Source: a virus
Strand: one strand, 5' to 3'
Length of the DNA stretch: 64,000 bases
Virus record (IMG/VR): IMGVR_UViG_3300021964_000036
Coordinates: 1-64,000 of that record
Position 1 is the first letter of the stretch. Each line of letters starts with the position of its first letter. The notes beneath the pieces were generated by a model, which was not told the DNA's origin, made no database searches, and was given only the letters and a program-made list of their open reading frames with translations. Positions 42,351 to 52,027 of the stretch are shown one piece after another. Made by a program: the position numbers and the translations under genes.

Positions 42351-43142
42351 GTGGGCGCAGTTTTAGATTTTAGTAGATTTGTTTTAAACGAGGATAAGAT
42401 TGGTTCTTTCTATAACGATGAACTAAATCCAAAGTTCTGGGACAAATACAAAAACAAGAATGGTGAAACCCAATGGGTCTTTGATAGGCTAGTAAGAAAA
42501 AAGTTGCTTAAGATAGCCGAAGACTTTTACGAAAAATATAGCGATCTATTAGGAGATCTTCCGATTGAGGATATACAACTCACTGGATCATTAGCTAATT
42601 TTAACTATACTGATAAGTCGGATCTTGACGTTCATGTGCTCGTTGACTTCAATAAGGTAAAGTCAAAACCAGAAATGGTAAAAGCAGCAGTTGATGGAAT
42701 TAGGTTTGTTTGGAATCTAAGACATGACGTTGTTATCAGAAATCATGATGTTGAGCTTTATCTCCAGAACATACACGAGCCACATACAGCTTCTGGTCTT
42801 TATTCTCTACTTAATGATAAGTGGATAAGAAAACCAAAGTTTGATCCGCCAGAGGTAGACGAACAAGATGTAAGAAAGAAGTTTGATGGATTAGCATCTG
42901 AAATTAACCAAATGGAATCCAAACTTGTTACTTCTTCATCCCTTCCCAAGGATGCAAAGGAGATGTATAAAAGGCTTATTCGGTTAAAAGAAAAGATACA
43001 GAAAATGAGAAAAGACGGACTTTCCAAGGACGGAGAATTCTCGATAGGTAACCTCGCCTTCAAAATGCTGAGAAATGAGGGATATATAAGTAAGCTCATA
43101 GATTTAATTTCAAAAGCTTACGCTAGAATTTACTCGGAGTAA
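42351..43142 (+). CDS. Nucleotidyltransferase-fold protein with leader-like N-terminus
   Basis: 263 residues, GTG start right after the hairpin. Active-site motif TGSLANFNYTDKSDLDVHVL gives G-S...D-x-D of the DNA polymerase beta-type nucleotidyltransferase superfamily, with a third acidic residue probably in HDVELYLQ. The N-terminus MGAVLDFSRFVLNED resembles the leader plus prohead-protease site of other proteins here, so it may be packaged and injected. Substrate unknown: tRNA, protein (AMPylation/UMPylation) or small molecule are possible. C-terminal third is helical. Confidence 0.7.
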   Translation: MGAVLDFSRFVLNEDKIGSFYNDELNPKFWDKYKNKNGETQWVFDRLVRKKLLKIAEDFYEKYSDLLGDLPIEDIQLTGSLANFNYTDKSDLDVHVLVDFNKVKSKPEMVKAAVDGIRFVWNLRHDVVIRNHDVELYLQNIHEPHTASGLYSLLNDKWIRKPKFDPPEVDEQDVRKKFDGLASEINQMESKLVTSSSLPKDAKEMYKRLIRLKEKIQKMRKDGLSKDGEFSIGNLAFKMLRNEGYISKLIDLISKAYARIYSE

Positions 43143-43159
43143 AAACTTTAATTGAAAAT

Positions 43160-45853
43160 ATGTTACTAGTATTTAGAAAAGGACTGGACTATAAAGGAAG
43201 CATGAACGGCCTTCCTGAAAACCAGGACGAGAACATTTTTCCCATAATGTCAATTCCACTTGATTTAGAGGGTGAAGAAACTGATCTTAATGATTTCCAA
43301 TGGTGGGCTTATACTGACAAGTGGAAGAAATGGTTGGATGCAAATCCAAGAGAATGGAAAGCTGAATCCCACGATGTTAGGTTTGATAAAGCTGAGCAAA
43401 TTTTAGAGGCCATAGTAACTTCTAAAAATCCAGTTACTGAATATGTTTCTCATCAAGCTAAATCCTTATGGAACGAGGGTCAAGTTTCTTCGTTTGCGGA
43501 TTATGTAAAAATATTGGAAGCAGAAGATTCTTCTGGGTCAAGAGAAGCAACAAAAAAGTTTATAAAACTAGGATATGCTATCGAAAAGCTTGCAAAAGAA
43601 GGCAAGCTTAAGGACATCTTAAATATGGATGATCTGGAGGAAGGTAAACAATATGCTGTAGTTGTTGACCCGATGACCGAGGAGGGAGATCCAGTTCAAG
43701 AGGCAAGGCAAGCTTTAAGACTAAAGAAAATTAGCGAGTCAACTGGTATCGTTGTAGCTGAGGTTGACTATAGCATTCCGTTAGGCGATGTGGAAGATAC
43801 TAAGGATTTTATGGACAAGGTCGCAGAATTTGCTAAAGATGTAGCAATAGGCGGTGCAAGCCTTGCTGCTCTGTATGGTGTAGCTCAAGTGGCTGGAAGT
43901 CTTTACTTAGGATGGAGACTTTTAAAAGGAGCACGCGGTATTTATAGAAATTTTGGTAGAGCTAGGAGAATCCACGGAGCTATTTCAAGTGTAAGAGGTA
44001 CAGCAGCACCTGCTTGGAACTCTGTCAGACAGTTTGCTACAAGAGCTTTTACTAGGAGAGCAGGGGCACAAGCAGTTGCAAATGCTGCTAGAATTACTTT
44101 GCCTTCTGGTGCATTTGTTGAGGGTGGATTAGCTTATTCTACAAGGGCAACTGGAAATGTATTATTAAAAGGTGCAGCAGCACAATCTACTAAAGCAGCA
44201 GCACAAAGACTAGTAGCTCAAGGTGGGGCAAGAGCGGCAACAGCAGTAGCCGGTAGAGCTGCTACAGCAGCTGGTGCAAGTTCACTCGTTGCTGCTGAAG
44301 CTTCTAATCCGGTTGGTTGGATTATAGCAGCAGCATCTGTAATAGGTTCTGGAATTAATCAACTATGGAATTGGTATAGTGATAAACAAGCACCTAGGTA
44401 CGGTGAAGTTGAGGACTTTGCGTATGGTAGTTTTAATCCTAAAAATATACCGGTTGGAAAATCGATCACTGTTTGTTGGACAAGCGACGGTGGAGGTGGC
44501 GGATGGGGATTCGTTATGGATCTGTTGACTTTTTCTAAGGATGATACTAGGACAACTATGGAATTAGTCAAGCTTGGTGAGTTTAATGATAGATCGGTCT
44601 TTGTGATGCTTCAGGTAAACTCTGAAATGTTTGAAAAGACAATGAAGGATAATGACCTTATACTTCTTTCCTTTGCCAACAACGATTCTTTTGAAAGAGG
44701 AACATTTGATAACGATGATTTGGAATTCCAAACTATTATTATACCAGATGTGTCTGAACTTACAATTGCTACATCATTTGTGGGTTATTCAACATGGGAT
44801 GAAATGAAAGAGGCATATAAAGCAAGTCCAGACAGTCCTATTTACGTACCAAGCGGAGCAAGAAAGGACTACCAATTCCACTACACCGATGCGGACGGAA
44901 ACGACGTAAATGTAACAGGAACACTCGTAAATGAAAATGAAATAAGCGATACAGTCTTACAGGATTTAGTTCCAGGTGCAGCTGGTGCTGTTGATGAATC
45001 TGCTACTTCTGGTCTAGATTACTCACACTTAGTAAACGAAAGTAAGGTCCTATCATTCAAGGACTTCTCAATTAGAACTAATCCTATAATGGAAGAAGAC
45101 GCTGCCAATGCGGAGGATGCTGAAAATACAGAAAATGCAGAGGGTGCTGAATCTGCAGAAGAGAATACTTATGAGGACGATTTACTAACCTCTGTTTCTG
45201 CTGCATCTGCTTTGGAGGCAGAGTACAGTCAAATCCCAGTGTTAGCATATAGGGTTAATACAATAAGTTTTGTTGACCCAACTGTTAATGAGAACGTTGA
45301 TCAATTCAACTACTTTATAATTGGTGAGCAAAGTATGGATCCTAAGATAAATCAGCCAATCTTAGTTGAATCCGCTTCCGAAGCTGGTATTGAAGATCCA
45401 AGATTTGGTTTAAAAACTTATGTCCCACCTGCACCCGAAGAGGATGATAAGGATGAAGAAGCCCCAGAGGTTGAAGACACTGAAGTAATCGACATTGAAG
45501 GGGTGGATGAGCCATCTTCAAAATCTGTACAAACTGCTAGGGGTGATGTCCAGATCAAAAGTAAAACAGGTTCTTTAACAATTAAAGATAGAGATATGGA
45601 AGGTGGCATAAACATCTTTGATGAATTTGCTACAAGTGATCTTAAGAAAGACCTAAACATAGGAGATTGGAAAAACATCACTAGTGTGAGAGTCAGATAC
45701 GATAAAGACGAGGAACCAATTAAGGTAGTGCTTAAAAATAGGTTCGCTAAAGCTGGTGATAAAAGAAGGGTAATCAGAAAAGGAGAGCAAGGATTTGATT
45801 CAGCTCTAAGTTTTGCTGAAACCGTAGAAGGGGGTATATCTTTCTCCGGATAA
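43160..45853 (+). CDS. Large probable internal head / ejection protein
   Basis: 897 residues. The N-terminal third is soluble. Residues about 227-400 are Ala/Gly/Arg-rich with two hydrophobic segments (IGGASLAALYGVAQVAGSLY and PVGWIIAAASVIGSG), a layout suited to membrane insertion. The C-terminal half is acidic with LVNESKVLSFKDFS, resembling a prohead-protease cleavage and leader element, and an Ala/Glu repeat. Position immediately upstream of the prohead protease suggests a head protein that is ejected with DNA (inference). No enzyme motif found. Confidence 0.55.
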   Translation: MLLVFRKGLDYKGSMNGLPENQDENIFPIMSIPLDLEGEETDLNDFQWWAYTDKWKKWLDANPREWKAESHDVRFDKAEQILEAIVTSKNPVTEYVSHQAKSLWNEGQVSSFADYVKILEAEDSSGSREATKKFIKLGYAIEKLAKEGKLKDILNMDDLEEGKQYAVVVDPMTEEGDPVQEARQALRLKKISESTGIVVAEVDYSIPLGDVEDTKDFMDKVAEFAKDVAIGGASLAALYGVAQVAGSLYLGWRLLKGARGIYRNFGRARRIHGAISSVRGTAAPAWNSVRQFATRAFTRRAGAQAVANAARITLPSGAFVEGGLAYSTRATGNVLLKGAAAQSTKAAAQRLVAQGGARAATAVAGRAATAAGASSLVAAEASNPVGWIIAAASVIGSGINQLWNWYSDKQAPRYGEVEDFAYGSFNPKNIPVGKSITVCWTSDGGGGGWGFVMDLLTFSKDDTRTTMELVKLGEFNDRSVFVMLQVNSEMFEKTMKDNDLILLSFANNDSFERGTFDNDDLEFQTIIIPDVSELTIATSFVGYSTWDEMKEAYKASPDSPIYVPSGARKDYQFHYTDADGNDVNVTGTLVNENEISDTVLQDLVPGAAGAVDESATSGLDYSHLVNESKVLSFKDFSIRTNPIMEEDAANAEDAENTENAEGAESAEENTYEDDLLTSVSAASALEAEYSQIPVLAYRVNTISFVDPTVNENVDQFNYFIIGEQSMDPKINQPILVESASEAGIEDPRFGLKTYVPPAPEEDDKDEEAPEVEDTEVIDIEGVDEPSSKSVQTARGDVQIKSKTGSLTIKDRDMEGGINIFDEFATSDLKKDLNIGDWKNITSVRVRYDKDEEPIKVVLKNRFAKAGDKRRVIRKGEQGFDSALSFAETVEGGISFSG

Positions 45854-45864
45854 AAAAACGTCAA

Positions 45865-45895
45865 ATTTTCTGAAAAAGAAAATCGATATATAAAG
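45865..45895 (+). promoter_or_regulatory. Hairpin and late promoter motif before the prohead protease
   Basis: ATTTTCT (45865-45871) pairs with AGAAAAT (45877-45883), followed by GATATATAAAG (45885-45895), 23 bases before ATG 45919. It likely drives protease, scaffold and capsid genes. Confidence 0.6.
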
Positions 45896-45918
45896 TTAAA
45901 TAATAGTAAAGTCAAGAA

Positions 45919-47925
45919 ATGAACGAGTCTTTATTGAATGAAAATCTCCTCTTTATCCTTGAAAAGCAAGATAATAGTCTTTCTGTCAACGATAAAAACG
46001 AAGATGGCTATGTACTCAAAGGTATAGCAGCACAATTTGGAAAGGAGAATAATAATAACAGAATCTATGAGGAAGGTGAATACCTACCCCATTTGGAGTA
46101 CCTAAAAGATAAGATAGGTCAGAAAAGATTGGTTGGTGAATTAGACCATCCTGAAAAATTCGATGTTTCTCTTAAGAACATTTCTCACGTTGTTGAAGAC
46201 CTTGTTTATGATAAAGACGGAAGAGTATTAAATATTAAGGTTCGTTTGCTTGACACACCAGCTGGACAAATTGCTAAGAAGCTAGTTGATGCTGGTATCC
46301 CTCTTTCTATTTCATCTAGAGCAGCTGGAAATGTTGGTCCTGATAAGAAGGTCCAAATCAAAAAAATCTTTACATACGATCTAGTAGCAGATCCTGGTTT
46401 TCAGGATGCTCAACTTGAAAGAGTTTACGAGAGTGCTGGTTTTGATGCTTTTGAATTTCAAGAAAGGTCAAAGAAGTCAATCGTAAACAACTTAGAGTGT
46501 GTAAACGAATCGCTAGGTTTAGAAAATGAATCTGGAGTGAAGATATATAAAGTTGAAAATAGCGAAGAATTCGAAAAAATCCTTAATCAAGACAAAAATA
46601 AATCCAACATTATGGAGGCCAACAAAGAATATGTTACTGCTGACGAGCTTAATAAGTATTCTATCTTTTTGAAAAATAAGATGGATGAGCTTGAAACGCA
46701 GATTTCTGAAATGAAACAACAAGAAACTCAAGTTTCTGAAAGTGAAAACGACAGTGTAGACTGTAAAGCGCTCGAGGAAAGGGTTGCTAAATTAGAGAAG
46801 TACTCCGAGTATCTTGCTGAAAATCTAGAAAGCGCTATCAAGTACGGCGAGTATTTGGCAGAAAATCTAGATAGCAGCATTACTTATTCTAAGTATCTTG
46901 CTGAGAATTTAGACAAGACTATCTCTTATTCAAAGTATTTGGCCGAAAATGTTGATAAGGGTATTTCTTATACCGAATATGTAGCTGAGAATGTTGATAA
47001 GTCTATTGATTATTCTAAGTATTTAGCAGAAAAACTAGACGATGGTATTCAATACACAGAATACGTGGCTGAAAATCTTGATAAGAATATAGCTTACTCT
47101 GAGTATCTAGCAGAAAATGTTGATAAGAACATTGCTTATTCTGAGTATTTGGCAGAGAATCTTGATAAGGGTATTTCTTACTCTGAATATCTTGCAGAGA
47201 ACTTGGATAAAGGAATCGCTTATTCTGAGTACATCGCAGAAAAATTAGATCAAGGCATTAATTACACAGAGTATCTTGCTGAAAATCTAAACAAAGGTAT
47301 CGCTTATTCCGATTACCTAGCTGAAAAGCTCAATGGCAATATTGCTAACACTGAAGCTCTTCACGAAAGCGCAAAGACAGAAAAAACTCCAACACTAAAC
47401 GAAAGTGCTAGAGAAAATGCTGAAAGCGCATCTAAAACTGAATTGGTTGAATCAGGATTTGCTGGAGATTATGAAAATCTCGGAAGCAAAATTGATTCTC
47501 TAATTGAATCAGTCAAAACACAAAAGACTGAGGAAAATATAAACGAGGCACAAACGAAAGTTATGCCGACTGCTCAAACACAAAAAGCAGATGAGGCAAT
47601 CAACGAAGCCAAAGAAGAAAAATTGGTAGAGTCATCAGGTCACAAGTTTATTGATGAAATGCCAGAAGATTACGCTCCGTTATGGGAGTCACTAAATGAA
47701 AGCCAAAAGCAATCAGTGATTGCACAATCAGCTTTCTATAACTTAGAGACTACATATCAGATCAAGAATTTCTGGTCAACACGTCAGCTTGGTGCTAAAC
47801 CAGTGGGACTTCAGAAACTTCAAGAGAGCCAAGAAACACCAGAGCCTAAGACGGCTACAGCCCCTCAGGGGTATTCAAATGATTACCTTAATTGGGTCGC
47901 TAAGTCGCTCGAAGGTAAGTTTTAA
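45919..47925 (+). CDS. Prohead core protease fused to scaffold, gp21-gp22-like
   Basis: 668 residues. Residues 1-180: the T4 gp21-type protease with GELDHPE (catalytic His77), LSISSRAAG (Ser132/133) and TYDLVADPGF (acidic residue). T4 gp21 is 212 residues. Residues 295-476 are thirteen 14-residue units of the form YSEYLAENLDKGIS, two heptads each, a long coiled coil expected for a scaffolding core (T4 gp22). The C-terminal 190 residues contain several NES/NE sites and a helical end like scaffold C-termini that bind the shell. The fusion would make protease and core from one chain, with self-cleavage during maturation (inference). Confidence 0.8.
   Translation: MNESLLNENLLFILEKQDNSLSVNDKNEDGYVLKGIAAQFGKENNNNRIYEEGEYLPHLEYLKDKIGQKRLVGELDHPEKFDVSLKNISHVVEDLVYDKDGRVLNIKVRLLDTPAGQIAKKLVDAGIPLSISSRAAGNVGPDKKVQIKKIFTYDLVADPGFQDAQLERVYESAGFDAFEFQERSKKSIVNNLECVNESLGLENESGVKIYKVENSEEFEKILNQDKNKSNIMEANKEYVTADELNKYSIFLKNKMDELETQISEMKQQETQVSESENDSVDCKALEERVAKLEKYSEYLAENLESAIKYGEYLAENLDSSITYSKYLAENLDKTISYSKYLAENVDKGISYTEYVAENVDKSIDYSKYLAEKLDDGIQYTEYVAENLDKNIAYSEYLAENVDKNIAYSEYLAENLDKGISYSEYLAENLDKGIAYSEYIAEKLDQGINYTEYLAENLNKGIAYSDYLAEKLNGNIANTEALHESAKTEKTPTLNESARENAESASKTELVESGFAGDYENLGSKIDSLIESVKTQKTEENINEAQTKVMPTAQTQKADEAINEAKEEKLVESSGHKFIDEMPEDYAPLWESLNESQKQSVIAQSAFYNLETTYQIKNFWSTRQLGAKPVGLQKLQESQETPEPKTATAPQGYSNDYLNWVAKSLEGKF
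46801..47346 (+). repeat. Thirteen 42-bp repeats encoding 14-residue scaffold units
   Basis: Thirteen consecutive 14-codon units, each beginning Tyr and containing (Y/V)xAE(N/K)(L/V)(D/N). DNA copies differ, so the pattern is kept at protein level. Confidence 0.9.
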
Positions 47926-47950
47926 AAAACCTAAAAAAAATTAGTAAAAA

Positions 47951-49672
47951 ATGAAACTAATCAACGAAGCAGAAATCTTCGAAACCTGGTCTCCTATCAT
48001 CGAGCAGAAGGCTGGAATTCAAGATGCTGAGAAAAAAGGATGGTTGAGCAAGTACTGCCACTACCATTCATTAAACGAGTCTGCTGGTGCATATCAGTCA
48101 CTAGCAACTGTAAACGGTATGGGTGCCGTAGCTCCACCCGCATACCCAGGTGGGTATAACTCCACTGGTTCTGCAGTAGGTACGCAAGCAAACGCTGCTT
48201 TCTACAACGCTGCTAACCAAGGTTCAGGAGATAAGTTTCCTTCACTTCTTCCTTTGGCAATTCAGGTTGCTGCGAAGACAGTTGGATTCGATATCGTTCC
48301 TGTAATTCCTATGTCAGGTCCTACTGGCGTACTTTCTTACCTAGATTACGTATACTCAGGTGGTAAAATCAGTCCTGCATCTGCTGGCGCATCTGCTGCT
48401 GAAGCCCTTGCAACTGCACCTTCTATGATCAAGGTAGAATTGACAAACGCTGCAGCAGGATATCCTGGTAACTTTGCAGTAGGTACTACTTACTACATCA
48501 CTAACGCTTCTTCAGCTGGTGCTTACATCACAACTGAATTTGTTGGTCTTTCTAGAATCGATGGTTTCCCAATCTTCAGAATCGTTGGATTAACAGCTGG
48601 TGAAACTGTTTCTGCAGTTCTTGATGGCGGTGCTACTAAAATTGGTACTGCAGTAGATGGAAACCAAGCTGGTACTACAACTGCAAGAGCAGAATTGGTT
48701 AAAGCTCTTGAGGATCACATCCAAGGATTCTCTGGTGCTGGTTTTAACAACGACCAAGACTGGCAAGGACCATTCGTAGATGGTACTAAGACTTACAACC
48801 CAATGCTAAGAGGTGTAGGTGAAAGCACTTACTACCAATCAATGGGTCTATCAACGTTCACTAAGTTCGTTGAAGCTGATACTTTCCAAGTAGCTGCTTC
48901 AGTAACTACTGAACAGATCCAAGACCTTAACAAGCAATTCGGTATCGACGTAATTTCTATGATCGAGAACGCATTGGTTAATGAGGTATCTCAAGCTATT
49001 AACAAGCACATCCTATCTAGAGCATTCGCTCTTGGTTGGTCTAACCACGATGAATTCTTGACTACAGAAGGTCAGAACTTGAACCTAAACCTCGTTATCG
49101 GTGGTACTGCTGGTTCATACACTATTCCTTCTTACGTAGGTAAGTCTGACACTGGTATCTCTATCGCTTCTGTTGCAGGTCCTGCTTCAGGTGGATACGA
49201 GAACTTGTCAACTCTACAGAGAAGACTATTCTCTAGAATTCTAGCTGGTGCTAACGTAGTAGCTAACAGAGGAAGAAGAGGTCCTGCTAACTTCATCGTT
49301 ACTAACGCTAACGTTGCAAGTGCATTGCAAGACATCTCTCAGTTCACTTTTGCACCTTTCTCTAACACACTAACTCAAAACAACGGTACACTTTACCCAG
49401 TAGGTTCGCTTGCAGGTATGACTGTTTATGTTGATCAGAACATGAAGTTCGGTGATAACAGAGTATTAGTTGGTAGAAAAGGTGGTGACGACGAACCAGG
49501 ACTTAAGTTCATGCCTTACATGATGGCTGAGTCTATCCAAACAATCTCTGAGGGTACTATGTCACCTAAGATTGCGGTTAAGTCTCGTTACGCTCTAGTA
49601 GAAGCTGGTTTCCACCCAGAAACTATGTACTTCTGTTTCCACGTGAACGTTCCTGCTGGAGGTCTATCCTAA
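47951..49672 (+). CDS. Major capsid protein, gp23-like
   Basis: 573 residues (T4 gp23 is 521). The N-terminus MKLINEAEIFETWSPIIEQK and KKGWLSKYCHYHSLNESAG carry candidate protease sites; cleavage after SLNE would remove a leader of about 42 residues, similar to the 65-residue T4 delta piece. HK97-type features: PVIPMSGPTGVLSYLDYVY, the long central region with TFQVAASVTTEQIQDLNKQF, and a C-terminal KSRYALVEAGFHPETMYF. Codon use is strongly biased to C-ending codons, as expected for a very abundant protein. No promoter motif directly upstream. Confidence 0.92.
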   Translation: MKLINEAEIFETWSPIIEQKAGIQDAEKKGWLSKYCHYHSLNESAGAYQSLATVNGMGAVAPPAYPGGYNSTGSAVGTQANAAFYNAANQGSGDKFPSLLPLAIQVAAKTVGFDIVPVIPMSGPTGVLSYLDYVYSGGKISPASAGASAAEALATAPSMIKVELTNAAAGYPGNFAVGTTYYITNASSAGAYITTEFVGLSRIDGFPIFRIVGLTAGETVSAVLDGGATKIGTAVDGNQAGTTTARAELVKALEDHIQGFSGAGFNNDQDWQGPFVDGTKTYNPMLRGVGESTYYQSMGLSTFTKFVEADTFQVAASVTTEQIQDLNKQFGIDVISMIENALVNEVSQAINKHILSRAFALGWSNHDEFLTTEGQNLNLNLVIGGTAGSYTIPSYVGKSDTGISIASVAGPASGGYENLSTLQRRLFSRILAGANVVANRGRRGPANFIVTNANVASALQDISQFTFAPFSNTLTQNNGTLYPVGSLAGMTVYVDQNMKFGDNRVLVGRKGGDDEPGLKFMPYMMAESIQTISEGTMSPKIAVKSRYALVEAGFHPETMYFCFHVNVPAGGLS

Positions 49673-49697
49673 TCAGTAGTTAGTACACACTAATATT

Positions 49698-49727
49698 AAA
49701 CCCCAGGTTTTTGCCTGGGGTTTTTTT
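49698..49727 (+). terminator. Intrinsic terminator after the capsid gene
   Basis: AAACCCCAGG (49698-49707) and CCTGGGGTTT (49714-49723), 6-base loop, seven T. Strong GC-rich stem. Confidence 0.92.
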
Positions 49728-49737
49728 GTGATCTGTT

Positions 49738-49746
49738 GATATATAG
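49738..49746 (+). promoter_or_regulatory. Late promoter motif GATATATAG
   Basis: Directly follows the capsid terminator and lies 21 bases upstream of ATG 49768. Confidence 0.6.
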
Positions 49747-49767
49747 AATAAATGTGATTACTGTATA

Positions 49768-50868
49768 ATGAGGAAATTGAACTCACATAAGCAATTCCTT
49801 TTGGAAAGGGACCTTTCTATTGAGGTGGATCAGGTAGTATTAACGGAAATGCTCCTTGACTATTATGATATTAATGAAGGAAAGGCTTTGGATACTATTA
49901 AAAATTCTGTCTCTAAGGCTTTATTTGGCCCCTTTTCTAGATTATCAGTAATAGATACCATAAGGAAGGGAAATTTAGACATCCAGAAAGAAATCATCAC
50001 CAAAAGATATGATCTGGAGGATGAGATATTGGATTTAGATGGAAAAATAGAAGACTTAAGAAGAAGTGGTTCTTCAAGAAACGAAATCTCAAGAATACAA
50101 ACACAAATTGATCGTAAAAGGAGAGAATACAAATCTTTTGTTCAAATGAAAAAAGAACAAACGAATAAGGGTATGAAGCTTCTTGAAAAAACCATAGGTA
50201 AAAATCCTAGGAGAAAGGAATATTACGAAGCTGGTTTTTTAGACGATAAGTATGAATTAGCAAAATTTGAATATGAACTTGCGCAAAAGAAATCTGCTGA
50301 TCCTGGGGATGTAAAAGAACTAAAGAAAGATCTTGAGGATGCATCAAAGAAAGCAGAATCTTTCGTTGCCAACATTAAAAGCTCAGCTCAGACCAAAACT
50401 AGAATAAAGGACTCAGAGCTTGAGGATATATCAGCTCTTAGAAAAAAGATAAGTGCAAAGGATACTGGGGTAATTGTTTCTTTAAGGGAGAAATCTAAAG
50501 AACGTGTAAATGAATTAAAATCACAAATGGGGAAGACGCTCCAGAATATGAAATCTTTTATGTCAAAATCCCCATCGTATGATGAAGTAAAATCCTCTGG
50601 CAAAATATCTAATGGCATAAAAGATTTAGAATCAAAAGCCAATGAGGTGGATGCTTTAGAGAATCTTGTTAAAGTATATTCAGATTCGATAGCATCTAAG
50701 GATAAATCTCTTTCCAGCGAATCCGCATTAACCAATCTTTTTAGCAAGATAAATTCAGCTATTGCTGATGGCAATGATGCTGGGTCTGGTATAACTAAAG
50801 ATATTATAGATATGAAATCTGATATTACACTTAAAAAGATCAGTAACCTAATAAAAAAATTAGTCTAA
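49768..50868 (+). CDS. Coiled-coil probable internal head protein A
   Basis: 366 residues, highly charged, helical almost throughout, with coils such as LEDEILDLDGKIEDLRRSG and LKKDLEDASKKAESFVANI. The N-terminus MRKLNSHKQFLLERD fits the leader pattern shared by several proteins here. Its location right after the capsid gene and its own promoter suit a late virion protein. No enzymatic motif seen. Confidence 0.6.
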   Translation: MRKLNSHKQFLLERDLSIEVDQVVLTEMLLDYYDINEGKALDTIKNSVSKALFGPFSRLSVIDTIRKGNLDIQKEIITKRYDLEDEILDLDGKIEDLRRSGSSRNEISRIQTQIDRKRREYKSFVQMKKEQTNKGMKLLEKTIGKNPRRKEYYEAGFLDDKYELAKFEYELAQKKSADPGDVKELKKDLEDASKKAESFVANIKSSAQTKTRIKDSELEDISALRKKISAKDTGVIVSLREKSKERVNELKSQMGKTLQNMKSFMSKSPSYDEVKSSGKISNGIKDLESKANEVDALENLVKVYSDSIASKDKSLSSESALTNLFSKINSAIADGNDAGSGITKDIIDMKSDITLKKISNLIKKLV

Positions 50869-50869
50869 C

Positions 50870-51763
50870 ATGCTTCTGAAATTTAAAGAGTGGGAATCAC
50901 ACAATATTAATGAAAAAGATGCCAGCATTGATAAGATCATGAACTGGCTAAGTTCCAATTTTGGTGGTACTATATCAAAGATAGATAGTTTGCTCGCAGA
51001 CATTAATTCTATTGAATCACAATATTCAAAAGATTGGAATGATATTCAAACTGACATAGATGCACTGGAAATAAAGAAAGCTCAAACAAAAAGTGATCCT
51101 GCAGAATCTAAAAAGCTAGAAAGGATGATTGATAGAAATCAAAAACTAGTTGTTGCTTTGAATAAAAAGAGAAAAGCTGATATTGATAAGATTGATAATA
51201 AGGTCGAAAAGCTTACTAAGGGTAAGCAAAGACTAGTATCATATTGGAACCTTAAAAAATCTGAATTGGAAGCTGATCTTGCTGAGAAGATGTATAAGAT
51301 GGCAAAAGATTTAACAGATGAATCCATTGCAGACGATCTTTATGACAAATATAAGGAGGCAGCTCTCCAAGCAAAAGCTAAGGATGAGAAATTTAGGGAA
51401 AAGTTTGGTAAACTGGAATTAGCTAAACCGTCTACATTAAAACAAGATGCTGAAACTAAAGCCATATCTGGTTCTAATTTTTCAATGGATCCTATCTTCT
51501 CCATGAATGCTCCACAGTTTACTAAGTTTGTACAAGACCTTGAAAAAAGTCAAGTTAGTGCTTTAATTAAAGCAATGCAGTCTGAAAGGAATGAAAGATA
51601 TGCAACTTTAGATACCGAAAGAGATAGACTAGAGGCGCAAGCAAAAAAGAAAGGCCTTTCTTCGGATAGCGTCAAAAAGGACCTTTCGGACCTCAGAGAA
51701 ACCTTGATGAGGCAGATAAGAGATTTAAGAACTAAAATAACTATTGCTAGAAGGTATGCATAA
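50870..51763 (+). CDS. Coiled-coil probable internal head protein B
   Basis: 297 residues, lysine/aspartate-rich coiled coil (IQTDIDALEIKKAQTKSD, KKRKADIDKIDNKVEKLTKG). The leader MLLKFKEWESHNINEKD ends in INE, like a T4 gp21-type site. It begins one base after the previous gene. C-terminus overlaps the next gene. Probably a packaged or core protein; function unknown. Confidence 0.6.
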   Translation: MLLKFKEWESHNINEKDASIDKIMNWLSSNFGGTISKIDSLLADINSIESQYSKDWNDIQTDIDALEIKKAQTKSDPAESKKLERMIDRNQKLVVALNKKRKADIDKIDNKVEKLTKGKQRLVSYWNLKKSELEADLAEKMYKMAKDLTDESIADDLYDKYKEAALQAKAKDEKFREKFGKLELAKPSTLKQDAETKAISGSNFSMDPIFSMNAPQFTKFVQDLEKSQVSALIKAMQSERNERYATLDTERDRLEAQAKKKGLSSDSVKKDLSDLRETLMRQIRDLRTKITIARRYA

Positions 51764-52025
51764 TCACATCAAGAGCTTAAACGATTTCCCCCTTTTTGAA
51801 GGTGTGAACGAGGACCTTGTAAAAGCAAAGGCTGACGTTAATGCTAAGCAAGCAGAAATTGCTGAAGAGATAGCTAAGCAAAAAGAAACAACTGATCTAA
51901 AGGAAAAAGCGGCAAGCATTAGAAACCAGGCAAGATTAACAGGACAGATGCCAGGTCTATTAAATGCTTTAGCAAACGCTATGGACGCAAAGGCTGATTC
52001 CGGAGATACAACAAATATTTACTAA
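51756..52025 (+). CDS. Small helical probable internal head protein
   Basis: 90 residues from ATG 51756, overlapping the previous stop by 8 bases. Leader MHNHIKSLNDFPLFEGVNED followed by a helical coil (AKADVNAKQAEIAEEIAKQ) and an Ala/Asn-rich end. Size and composition recall T4 internal proteins. Family not recognised. Confidence 0.6.
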   Translation: MHNHIKSLNDFPLFEGVNEDLVKAKADVNAKQAEIAEEIAKQKETTDLKEKAASIRNQARLTGQMPGLLNALANAMDAKADSGDTTNIY

Positions 52026-52027
52026 AG

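Noticed and set aside
45418-45915. 165-codon minus-strand open frame
   Set aside because: It is antisense to the acidic C-terminus of the 897-residue protein; composition reflects low-complexity codons and no start context or motif supports it.
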